Source: Thamnaconus septentrionalis
Lineage: Eukaryota; Chordata; Actinopteri; Tetraodontiformes; Monacanthidae
Assembly (NCBI GenBank): GCA_009823395.1
Contig: CM020512.1
Location: forward strand, 11,571,905-11,635,904
Reading direction: 5' to 3'
Length of the DNA: 64,000 nt
Both the position numbers and the translations under genes were made by a program. Each line of letters opens with the position of its first letter. Position 1 is the stretch's first letter. The notes under the pieces were generated by a model. The model made no database searches. It worked only from the letters and a program-made list of their open reading frames with translations, and was not told the DNA's origin. This document shows positions 49,721 through 64,000 of the stretch, one piece after another.

Positions 49721-51780
49721 AACATACAAAGGAAGCATTGATGACAAGATCATGTATGTTGACTGGTCCAGTGTCAGCGGGACGGAAGAGAGGACGCACT
49801 AGCTCCGCCCTCTGACATCAAATCATATTGCAGGTGGAGCTAAATTTTTTCCAAATGATCGCGTTGATGTAAAAGTAGTCAGTATGGTTTTATTCATATG
49901 TATAATTACCGCATTGTAGGATTTTCTTTTCTTAAAATATCTGAAATTATTTTCCCAGAGGATGTTCCCTAAATATGTATACAAACACAACAACTACACA
50001 ACAATGCCCACTGAAATTCCCTGGATGTCGGAGCAGGCTGCCTCGACACGGAGGAGGAGCTCTCACACCTGCACTTGGCTGCCAGCAAGAAGTCATGCAA
50101 AGTGAAATAACGCTCCATTGTCACGTAACACCCCTGACCTTTGACCTCGTTGCCGTGGGCGGCAAACAGTTGTTGGTGATGTTGTGCGACACCGACGTTT
50201 TGCTTCTGCATGGTGCGATTCTCTTGTTCTCTTCTGTGTTTTCACAAAGTAAACGTAGAGTGTGGACCTTCCCTTGATTGGACCGTCACCGTAGTAAAGC
50301 AATACTCCCGCAGAGTATTGAGTTTAGAATATAGTAAGAAGTGAAATAGCACTTGAAAGAAAGAAAAAAGCAAATGTTGGAAAAAGTTCTATTTATTTTG
50401 GGGCGAGGATAAACTTTCAAGATAGATCGATGGGCTGAATGTTCCGTTTTGTCCTCAAGGTGGTGCTGTGAGTGTCCAGAGAGCTCTGACGCTCGTGACT
50501 CACTGATTGATCGCCGTTAGAATTCATCCCGTTAAGCCTCTTTGAGCTGTTGGGGAAAATAAATAAGTAAATTTAAAAAAAGTTTTTGTATAAATAGAAT
50601 TTATCCATTAAGGTACCGATGTACCTCGCTGATGTTCTGAGAAACAAAAACCAATATTCTGCCCAGCCTGGAGACAAAAGCCGAGTACATTGTGTCTCTG
50701 TGTCTGCTCAGACCTTGGGATAATTAGCAGACCCCTAATGGCTTTTTCCTCCTCTCAGGTTCCCATTGGAACACAAGCATTGATCGGGATCGGTACCTTT
50801 CAATGCGTCTCTAAGTGCAGCGGGGTGGTCTGATGATGATGATGGTGATAATGATGAGTCATGTTCTGCTCAAAAGCCCTTCCAAAGTGACTGTGTGCTG
50901 TTTTGGTTGTTTTTGTCTGCTTCCAGACTCTGATTCACTTCTGGATGAATAGCCACGCGCTTTGTTTTTTTAATCTATTTATTGATTGATTTTTTTGCCA
51001 CTTCCTCTACATCATCCTCGGAGAACGGCCCGAGACTGAGAAGAAGCCCTGCAGCTGACGGCACGCAGCGTTTCTGTTACCTTCACATCTCGCCGTGTTC
51101 CTTGACGACAAACACAAGTTTTCCTGGCTCTCACAGTGCTCTCCAGATGAAACGTTTACCAAAATGTTTTTGGACTTTATCGCACGTCGTGATGATGTGG
51201 GTTGCTGTCGGCTGGTATTGTGGTGCTCACCTTGGGAAGTGTACATGTACGTGGAAAATGCTTTGCACGCTACGTCACTACAAATACTCGCAGGAGTCAA
51301 ATTTTATGGCCACGAATCGGAGGAACGTTGCACCGAGTTTGAAATTCCCCACTTACATTTGAATTAAAGTTAACCAACCACAGTATTGTGAAACATCTGT
51401 TGCCGCTGTACAGTGTGCGTAGGAACTGGGAAACAAAACTGGGATCCGTCCTGTTTTCCGGAGTCACAGCTGGAACGTCGCCAGCTCAGATGTGAAGGAA
51501 CGCAAGGGACAGAAAGTGAAATGGAATGCGGCCCGATTCTGCTGTAACCAGCAGGGAAAGGTCTGCGGTCATTTGCTGTCTTTGTTTGTGATGCGGAGAG
51601 GGGAGTATTTCCAAGGGAATCTTGAGTCGGTAGACGAGTCCCGAAATGCCGAGCTGACGCTGCTCCGGGAGCCAAAACAAACGCGGCTCAGCGAGACGTC
51701 GTCTGGCCAGAGGGAGCTGTGACCCACTTCTGCAGCCGGGCGGCTGCCTTGTTCCAGGACGGCACATGTTGACAGCAGCT

Positions 51781-51784
<4 letters not shown>

Positions 51785-51823
<39 letters not shown>
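51785..51823. repeat. (CA)n microsatellite
   Basis: About 20 CA units. Confidence 0.95.
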
Positions 51824-51824
<1 letters not shown>

Positions 51825-52137
51825 TAAGGGCAGATACAGTTCCCTTTTGTATACACCCCACACAGCCCCGTGCAAACATACAGTCCATAGGCAATTCTAC
51901 GCGTATAGCTTCTGACTTGAGGTCTTTAATTTCAAGGTGAGTTCAGGTCACTACCTGAGGCTCTAACAGGCTGTCTGATTGATTATTCCCACATCTCAGT
52001 GGAAGTTAGTTATTTCATGGAACTGGCTAAAACAAGTTGTCTGTATTTCTAATCAAGATCTGCTTTTGATCGCTTCTCGACCCTCCAGGCCCAACTTAAT
52101 GCACTCCTTTCTGAAGTGTTTTCAGCTGCTTGGATGG

Positions 52138-52139
52138 TT

Positions 52140-52179
<40 letters not shown>

Positions 52180-52193
52180 GGAGAGGGAGAGAG
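52138..52193. repeat. Compound (TG)n(GA)n microsatellite
   Basis: A TG run changes directly to a GA/GGGA run at about 52161. A (CTG)n run of about eight units follows at 52279-52301. Confidence 0.9.
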
Positions 52194-54129
52194 AAAGACC
52201 TGAAAAAATATTTTCTTCTCCTTCTTGAGGAGAAAGAGGGAGAGCCACATCCAAGGTTCAGCTGTGACAGGAACAAGATGCTGCTGCTGCTGCTGCTGCT
52301 GCTGGTACTTTGTAACAACAACAGTATGTCTGGTCACGTGGATGCTGCAGTCTGGACCGCTTGGTTTAATCACAGCCCCACGATGCGGTCGCTCGCCTGA
52401 CCCTCCCAGCATTAGGAAGCTGTTTATGGCTTTCTCCACTGGTTGTGAATCAATCATTGAAATCGAAATGACTTGCAATTAGTTGTGTTGTTCCACCGCT
52501 GCTCCACATTTCTACCTGTCCTGACCTTGGCTGCCGCCGCCGCCATGCTGACTAGCTACTCTTCCCACCGTCATTAAGGCTGCAAGTGTCCATCGGTGCT
52601 AAACAGGGAGCTAATCCTAATCCACAGGACTGTAATCTGCTGTGAGAACAGGCCGTGGACACGCCGGCCTGGCCTCCTCGCTCTGTTCTCCCTCGAAACA
52701 TGACGCAGTGAAAAAAAATAAAACGCACTCACTGGATTTATTCCGCTGCCGTTCAGTATGTGCAGGCATCCAACAGGATGTGCTTGGAAAAAAAACACCT
52801 ACTGTGAATGATCTTTAAGAGGAATTAATAATTACAGTTTTTTGCAGTTTAAAAGAAATTTGGAGTCATGAATCTAAGATATGTAAATTGTGAGTACAGT
52901 ATTTTTAATGAAGTCACTTGGTCATTCCATCCATCCAAAACAAATTAAATAAACATTAAAATGAAATAAAACTAAAGTGTTTTTTTTTCAACCTGTTTTG
53001 TGGATGAGTAGGTTGAAAATATTCAAATGATAAAATATAACAAAATAACCAACTAATATGTAAATATTAGTTCAACGTTCAACATCAGTCCCACACACAT
53101 GCTTGAGTGTATATTTGAGTGTGTGTGTGTGTGTGTCTGCCGCACCACACAGGGACACAGTGTCCCAGCACATTTGCAGCTCAGTGCCTGCAGCCCAATG
53201 AAAAGCTCAGCACATCCCTGAAGTGCAGGGACCAATGCTGCCCCCTGTCTGTTACTTTTGCTTTTCCAATGTGTTCTGCTAAAGTCATTCTTGGTTCAAA
53301 AGAAAATAAATTGTAAAAACTGTCTAGGAGAAAAATAGATTAAAAAAAACAAGTATTTTTTTTTTGTACATTGGTAAAATAATCATAATTTTTTACCAAT
53401 CCACTCTTTCACCAATCTACAATACTATTTTTGGAAGAATACGCAATAGTTTTGTCCAAGTTCAGTATTACTATTTTTTTTAGTACAGCTGTCTATTAAG
53501 ATCGTCCCCAGTTGCTCCTTCTGTTAATTTATTGAGGAAAGGACAAAAATAAAAAGTTTAACTCAATAGAAAATAATCAAAATACTTAGAGACATATAAC
53601 AACATTCACAGTGAGGGTAAATGTTGCCATCCGAACCGCAACACCGCCTGAATACCATAAAATGTCATGGCAGAAGCTGATACCATTTCATGGCTCCTTG
53701 TCGTTCAATATAATTGACGCTGTAACGTAAAATAATGTTTATGTGATGTAATGTTGATAAACACTCTGTCATGCAATGTGAACACATGGACTCCAGACGT
53801 TTTCTTACATCCTGCACGTCATGAAGTTGACTGCTAATTTACAGGCGAGTGTAAAGCGACCGGATGTGTTTTCCTCCTCTAATCCCGCGGCGGTCGGCCT
53901 TTAGCGCCATCCAAACCCGCCCCACATCGATCCGAGAGACGCTGAGCCCGGTTGATTTACAAGGTGGCTAATCTGTACGACCGCCCTCTCAGTGTTGGAG
54001 CTTCCTCATCTCCGAGCTCAGGGATAAAATAATGAAAGCGATAAACCAGAGCAGCTTCTGCTGGTTGGACATATAAGAAACTGGTGTTGGTTCAAGAGCA
54101 CTATCACCAGTCTATCAACTCTTACTTAT

Positions 54130-54325
54130 AAAGAGCTACATCACTGCCCAAAGGCATCTGAAAGTGCTTTGCACAATCAAAGAGGAAAATCAACTGCTCC
54201 CTCTGGAGTTTGCATGAAGCCACAGTGGCTGGGAGAAACTCCCCAGTGGGAAGAAACCTCGAGCAGATCCCGACTCTGGAGGGCAACATCTGCTTTGACC
54301 AGCTGGTGTGAAAAGGAAATCCACA
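54130..54325 (+). repeat. Dispersed fish repeat, copy 2
   Basis: Same ordered motifs as 28630-28825, in the same orientation, about 25.5 kb away. Confidence 0.65.
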
Positions 54326-56532
54326 AACAATGACGAAGTAGCGACAGAGGTAGAGTCAGACTGGCAGTCAGGTCAGAGCGAGTTGCACCGGGAATATGGA
54401 GTACGGCCAGTTCCAGCCTTACTTGTGAAACGACTGGAGCTGTAGTGGGTGAACTCGTTGACACCTCTCCAACTTCAGCCGCTGGTACATTTAATTGAGA
54501 TGACATATGTGTGAAAGGAGGTGGAAAAAAAACACACAGTGATGATTCTTTGTCGCAAATTAGTTTGTCTCATCTCACAGATGAGGTCACGTCTTGTTAA
54601 TGAACGTGGATTTTCCTCGACATTGCGGGGGAGAGCATCTGCCAGGAGCATCAATCTCATCAGCCCGTCCACTCTGGACATCAGAGGGACTTTTAAGTGG
54701 CCCGCAGAGAACATAGGCATCCTGGGACACCAGGCAGATTGCAACTGGGCCCGGACAAAGAGGGGACATTTGCGATTGATTGCCGGTGATTAAGGCCGCT
54801 CCCCTGGCACTGATGCTGTTCTCGGGGTGTAATTTGGATCCCTGAGATAGAGCACGGCGGGAGGAACAAGACACAATTTACATGCATTGTTATATCAGCT
54901 GCACAGCAAGGGGCTACTTCCGCTGCTCACAAAGGAATAAAGACGTACGATGATTCATCCGCCGGATCTCCAGCTCGTCAGAGGAGCGCAATCTGAAGGC
55001 CGAACGGGGAACAGGGTGGAGCGGCCACCAGTCGGGGATTAAAAGTTACGTTTGACAGAGCAGCAATCAATGTTTCTTACGGTAAACAGATTAGCATTTG
55101 TGTGGCGTATTAATTTTTGTGCGTGCATCTGATATGGCCCTGCGCCTTACCGTGAGTAACGGTGATGATGACTTTCAAAATAAGACGTGGGAGGCTAAGG
55201 ATGATCAAGGATCGGGAACTACAACGCAGCCAAATGTTCCTCTGCGGGGCCCAGTATGATGTAGAGCCGTTGTTGTTAACAGGCTGTTAAGAAACCGGAG
55301 CAAATATCCCACAGTAGAATAAGACACACGACATGGTCTACATGAGACTTTAATATCTAAGCTGGATAAAGGGGTACTCATTAGTTAGCGTGTGCAGAAT
55401 CACCAGGAGAGGCCCGTGAGTGATCGTCCCATTAACTGGAGCCCAAGTAAGGTGGAGAGATGGCTTCTGGAGCTGCAACAGAGTACTAATTGTTTAATGG
55501 TTTCCTTGGAATAGTTTTGAGTTGTTTGTTAGTCTTTACGGTCAATGTAATTTATGATACTGTTCAACTACCTCGGGTGGCTCATTGTTTGGTTTGAATT
55601 TATCAGCCGGTTTGTATAAATTCCTCAGCTGTACAGCTCGCTAGACACAAGCAATTGTCAAAATACATCAGGTTGCCATGTGAAATATACCAAAGTGATA
55701 TTCCACGCATTCTTGTACACACTTGGCCAGGAAGGACTTTCTTTTTCAGTCTTGTAAAGTAACCGATAAGTTAAGGGGAGAGGATCCTTGTTCCCAGGCT
55801 TCTATGTTCCCCAATAATATTCTCCAAGGCCCAAGTCCCTGGGTTCTATCTTCCAAGTCCCTGACGCCAAGTTGGACAGCACTAAGTAGAGCAAAGTAGA
55901 GCATCCACACGGTAGAAAACTGCTATTTAGAGGTCTTAGGCCAAAGAGTGATGGTCTTTACTGAACCCTGTTGAAACAGAGGTAGCATATTAAGCACAGT
56001 GAGTAATATTTATTGTGCCTCTAAATAAAGCAGAGTGTGACTTGTCAAGTATGACAGTGTGATTCATGTCGTTCAACATCAGGATGATTCTCAGCCGCCG
56101 CGTTCTGAACAAGGCAGCGCCTGAGCTGCTCTGTCTTCATTTGTCCTGGAAGACGTTTTTATTTCACACCTATGACTCAGAGACCGCCAACTGAGTAACA
56201 GCATGGCAACGCTTCAGACGCAAACACACCTTTCCTAATGGACCACTGAGATCATCATTTTTTTTTTATTTACTGCTTGTCAACGTTGAGGTTGTGAGGT
56301 CTTTTTTTATCTGACTGGAAATTGGTGAGTTATCTGTATTTGTTGAGTCAATTAATTTACACGAGACCATCAGAGGAAAAATTAAAACCACTGCTGCATG
56401 TCAACAAAGATGAGTGATTGTGGCCATGCATCAAGCACGTTCCAATTTTGACACGCTCGCAAAAATATTTGACCCCAGATTGACCGCCACCACAACACCT
56501 TATTCATCTCGCACCTCATAAAGCATGCAGCG

Positions 56533-56535
<3 letters not shown>

Positions 56536-56587
<52 letters not shown>
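56536..56587. repeat. (TG)n microsatellite
   Basis: About 26 TG units. Confidence 0.95.
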
Positions 56588-56588
<1 letters not shown>

Positions 56589-57039
56589 AAAGAGCACTAA
56601 AATAATGATCCTCAGGACCAATACAAGGCGAAGGTTTTAATTAAATGGCGTGAACATTCACCTGCTCTGCAGGCCGGACGCCATCACTTTTATTCACGAT
56701 GAGCTGTTGAGATCCCGTTTGGATTTATGTCCACTCATGCAAACATCGGCATGTTCCTTCATCAAACGGATGGCAATAAAAAAATAAATAGAGACGTGTT
56801 GTCTTTGAGCTGATGTAGAGCTGAAAGACGTTTTGCCACTGGACTCAACACAGGCTACACCCTGAGCCCAGCTGGGAGAAGCTGAGAGGCAATTATTAAC
56901 ATTAGCTGGACCAACTGAGCATGTCCGTCCAAACCTGTGGGACGTGAGAGGGGCCAAGAGAACCTGGAGGGAACCCATGCAAGCATCAGGCAACAAGGTG
57001 CTGTGAGAGATTTTTAAAAATGGTTGAGTTGAGGTTAAG

Positions 57040-57233
57040 GATACGGTGCCAGTAGATGGCTCAGGGTGTAAGAGAAAGGATCCTGAGGATGGTGGTTCAA
57101 GTCTGGCAGAATTGTCCCTGGCAAACTAGTCCAAGGTGTGCCCTGCCTTCGCTCCATGACAGCTGGGATAGAATCCAGCAGACCCCTACAACCATGAGGA
57201 CAGGAGGAAGTGGGTATAGAAATTGGATGGATG
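57040..57233 (+). mobile_element. tRNA-derived SINE
   Basis: A box-like GATGGCTCAGGGTG (57055-57068) and B box-like GGTTCAAGTCT (57094-57104) are followed by the conserved tail phrases GTGTGCCCTGCC, CAGCTGGGATAGAATCCAGC and a GGATGGATGG end. Confidence 0.75.
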
Positions 57234-57236
57234 GTA

Positions 57237-57314
57237 TGGTTAGGGTTAGTGATAGGGTTGGAGTTGGGGTTGGGAGCAGGGTTGTGGTTAGGGTTGGGGT
57301 TGGAGTTAGGGTTT
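57237..57314 (+). repeat. Degenerate telomere-like (TTAGGG)n tract
   Basis: About 12 variant units (GGTTAG, GGGTTG, GGAGTT) begin directly after the SINE tail. Confidence 0.75.
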
Positions 57315-58650
57315 TGTTTGTGTGTGTGCGTGTGTGTGTGATTGAGTGTGTAATTGAGTGTGTGCACGGCTGATCAACACACATTGTCCATCTATTGTCC
57401 ATCTGATGGCTGATTCAGTGACAGGGCAAGACACTGAAGGAGAAGGCCTGAAGAAGGCTTTACATTCGCCGGTGATGACAGCAACAATGGTGGTGGATGG
57501 TGTGTTGATTAAAATATCTCATTGACATTTCGACATTGACTCTTTTGTCCATCTGGGGATGAATGCCGAGCTTCACGAGTCCTTGACTGAGTGCCAGCCG
57601 TGACAGGAACATGATGAAAGGCACTGTAGTGGGGTGGAAGAAAACAGCCAGCGGTTGTTTTACTGGTGAATGGAATATGTCACATTTATTCAATGGATAA
57701 TGGCAAACACGCACATCCACCTCTGACTGCCCCAGAGTCTGTTGTCAGACATGCGCTGAGGTCCCCAAACAGACCAAGTCAATCACAAATGGCTGGCAGT
57801 CGAAATATTTCAGCACGTTTTTCATTGATTTTTGTAACAAATGAAAATCCGCCTTTGGAAACTTTAGTTTCTTGTGTATTTCCAACATTCATTTTGCTTC
57901 CCATCCATTCTGAAAATGTTGAGACGGTTTCTTACATGTAAGTAAACCGGCACTACGCCAGGAGGAGCCAGAGGAAGATTTCCCCTCCAACTTTTTAGCA
58001 ACAAAAAAAAAAATAGATCTGGATTTATTTATTTTTTTCTCGCTGCAGTGCCCAAAATATCGCTTTTCATGCCTTTATCATGTGCCTATGAAACAAAATA
58101 GTCCGGCGCTGGAGCTTCTTCATGTCACCCACCGCTTGTTGAAGAGGTGACACACACTGTTTGACAGTTGAGCGCCGCCCACACGCACTTATAAACGGCC
58201 CAAACCTGTGTTGTTATTTTTTTTATTCATGGTTCCGTCATAATGTTTTGTTCCCTCAGTGGAACCACAAGGACTCTCCTCTTCACATCCGGTCTCCACT
58301 GCAGAATTCAGCTTTGCTCCAAACCTCTGGGACAATCGCCACATCAAGCGCTTACACCGAGTTCTGAGTGGATTCGCACTACATTGCAAGGCCGATAGCA
58401 CCACCTGGTGGTATTGAGACGTAAAAATGTAAGATGAATTTCAGAGAATTTCGGAGAAGCCAGTTCTTTGTCTGGATTATTGTAGTTATTGTATATTCAT
58501 CTTTCTTTATATTCTTCTATTTAGTAGTTTCATTAGCAGACTCACGGGATGTATAATGGTAGATGCAAAGAATTCATCAATCATAAAAAGAAATGTCATA
58601 TTCATATCCTAGATTAAAATGATTTAGGTTGATGTGTATACTGTACATAT

Positions 58651-58991
58651 GCTAAAATAAAAGTGTCTCGATACGTTTGTTTTTGTTCTTATTTCCAGAT
58701 TCCAGAAACGCCAGTTTGCTTAGATTCCTCATGCCAACTCCGCCCATGTGTTGTGGTTCAGCGTGTCATGTGACCCTGCTGCTTTGAAAACAGCGTTCTC
58801 ACACGGTAAAAAATAAAAGTCGCTTCCGCCATACGTCTGCGACATTTCACCCAATAAACAGCACAGTCGTTGGAGGTGAGAACTTTATTTTGAAAAGGTC
58901 CAAGGCGGAAGGGGTTTTGAGCATCACCGCAACTTGACTCTCTCCCCCAGTGATGACCTGCAGCAGCATCCCTGCTCGACACTAGCCGAAG
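58651..58991 (+). promoter_or_regulatory. mtch1 promoter and 5' UTR
   Basis: The sequence before the mtch1 start includes CTCCGCCCATG (a possible GC box, about 58738-58748). No TATA box is obvious. The transcription start is not visible. Confidence 0.35.
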
Positions 58992-62633
<3,642 letters not shown>

Positions 62634-63530
62634 CGCCACCGTGAGGATGTTGCTGCTCCTCCTCTCCTCCTCCTCCTCGTCCTCCTCCTCCTCCATCTCC
62701 ATGTTGCAGAGGCGAGGCCTGCAGCGCCCCCTGCCTGCCAGCCTGCCGTGGAGAACCTTGTTTGGTGCCAATTGAACTTTATTTTCTTTCTGCGAGCCTT
62801 GTTTCACTTCAGGCTGCCGCTGTGGACCAGCTCGGTCTCGAGCTTCCTGCGGTCTGGAGGTTTCAGGTGGTTGTGACCTCGGTCTGGAGGTTCCAGGAAG
62901 TCGAATGCGGGTCTTAACCGCCAGCTGACTGGAGGTGTGGGCGCTTCGCTCTGCTGTGGCAGTTGGCGGCATTTTGTTTTTATTTTATGTCATTTTCGAA
63001 ACGACAAAGTGGACTCCAGACAGACGGGAAACAAACAGCAGGTGCTTCTCGAGAGGGACCTTCAGTCTGGGGGCCTTCGCTGCTTGCTCTGACACGTCTT
63101 CCTCTCGTCGATGGAAAACATTTATCTTGTCATGTTATTTTTTTTAACGTTTTTTTCTCTTTGTTTGCGTTTGTGCTTTGACTCAGAGTGCATGTTACGC
63201 AAATGACGAGATATTTTTAACAGAATATCATGGCTACTATATAGCAACAATATAACAGACTGCTCAGGAAGAGAGAGACCTGAACTATGGAAACACGACA
63301 TAAATTATTTCCTATGAGTGTAAAGGAACCTCGTGCCATTTTGCGCCGTGATGTCTTGTGTTGGTGACCCCTTGAAGAACCCGCCTCGTCCTCCAGCGAC
63401 TGCTGAGGGTGTTGTTTGGTCATCAGACCAGCAGGGGGAGAACAAGTTGTGTCTATTGTGTTCTCATCCCATTTAACAGTTGTTGTTACTCTGTTCAGAT
63501 TTTCAGCGACAATAAAACTTGGTTTGTGTT
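62634..63530 (+). other. mtch1 3' UTR
   Basis: Non-coding sequence from the stop to the AATAAA at 63511-63516. It includes a (TCC)n-like run (62655-62695) just after the stop. Confidence 0.65.
63511..63516 (+). terminator. Polyadenylation signal AATAAA (mtch1)
   Basis: Canonical hexamer about 880 nt after the stop, followed by a GT-rich stretch (TTGGTTTGTGTTTGT), a good downstream element. Confidence 0.7.
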
Positions 63531-63639
63531 TGTCGTCAGCCGCCTCACTCCCCGTTTGTCAGCGTCGACGTCGGTTTATTTGAATTTAAATTCCAAAATG
63601 ACTCATCAAGGTTAAAGGGCTGTTTCACCCTAAAGTCCA

Positions 63640-63710
63640 TCAGGACAAACTGCTCAGCCTGTCAGTCGTGCAGCAGCAGGTTGCTGGTTCAAATCTCAGT
63701 TTGACAACTT
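63640..63710 (+). repeat. Possible tRNA-like repeat fragment
   Basis: GCTGGTTCAAATCTCAG resembles a Pol III B box. No clear A box or tail was found. Confidence 0.3.
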
Positions 63711-63944
63711 TTCAGAAGTTCAGGGGGGAACAAAAACTCGGAAACAAAGACTCGAGTCCCACTTTAAATTAAAGACATTTTATTATTAATTTAAATTTCA
63801 CCTCTTCATTGTGAAACAATCCACAGCCAGAGCAGGATGCGAAGCTGTTCGGGAACAACTCCACAGCGCCACCTAGGCGTCACTCTAGAACATCTCCTGC
63901 AGCTTCCTATCTTTATATTGTCGCTTTTGGAACTTCAAACACAC

Positions 63945-64000
63945 AGCGACCCTCCCGGGAGTCGAACCATCGACCTCCTGGCGGCGACAGTGCAGCCCAG
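63945..64000 (-). mobile_element. tRNA-like or SINE fragment at the right edge
   Basis: On the minus strand GATGGTTCGACTCCCGGG contains a perfect B box. The 5' part lies outside the window, so a tRNA gene and a SINE cannot be told apart, though the run-on sequence favours a SINE. Confidence 0.4.

Larger units (their letters stand above)
48196..58650. other. Intergenic interval upstream of mtch1
   Basis: About 10.4 kb without recognisable coding sequence. It contains a hairpin (49630-49722), CA/TG repeats (51785-51823, 56536-56587), a TG/GA junction repeat (52138-52193), a dispersed repeat copy (54130-54325), a SINE and telomere-like sequence (57040-57314). Confidence 0.6.

Noticed and set aside
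63945..64000. tRNA gene at the right edge
   Set aside because: Only a B box and flanks are visible. The acceptor stem cannot be checked, so it is listed as a SINE or tRNA-like fragment.

Overview
This window is teleost fish nuclear DNA. The evidence is intron-rich genes with GT-AG splice sites, fish-type coding sequences (a dynorphin precursor with an Ile-enkephalin unit, a GMEB2-like SAND protein, an STK35 kinase), abundant CA/TG, CT, AT and AAT microsatellites, and tRNA-derived SINEs of the kind ending in GGATGG repeats. The species cannot be named from the sequence. No rRNA, intact tRNA, CRISPR array or bacterial feature was seen.

Layout. 1-2013 (minus): 5' half of tpx2 (seven exons, cut by the left edge), with a CCAAT-containing promoter to about 2530. 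2743-3513: possible solo LTR. 4030-10110 (plus): RhoA-subfamily GTPase with a long 3' UTR. 11183-13111 (minus): complete eight-exon Nudix/DUF4743 enzyme gene, convergent with rhoa. 13112-14559: shared divergent promoter region. 14560-17713 (plus): gmeb2, whose last exon is broken by several apparent frameshifts. 19335-20435 (minus): prodynorphin coding exons. 20500-33700: intergenic, rich in microsatellites and transposon remnants. 34143-36992 (plus): stk35, with a possibly spliced 3' UTR ending near 46163. 47100-48195: candidate small polyadenylated transcript. 48200-58900: intergenic. 58992-62633 (plus): mtch1, twelve exons, with one apparent frame break and a 466-bp CT repeat in intron 5.

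The genes are separate vertebrate transcription units, not a pathway cluster: spindle assembly (tpx2), actin signalling (rhoa), damaged-thiamine clean-up (Nudix), transcription (gmeb2), opioid peptides (pdyn), a nuclear kinase (stk35) and the mitochondrial outer membrane (mtch1). The divergent pdyn/stk35 pair matches the arrangement I recall at human 20p13.

The most interesting signals concern repeats and splicing. gmeb2 intron 6 has AC repeats at its 5' end and TG repeats at its 3' end. pdyn intron 2 has complementary AUU and AAU arms near its two ends. Several other acceptors have TG repeats in place of a pyrimidine tract, and inverted repeats flank rhoa exons 2-3. Frame breaks in two otherwise well-conserved genes (gmeb2 and mtch1), both in GC-rich sequence, look more like base-level assembly errors than pseudogenes.
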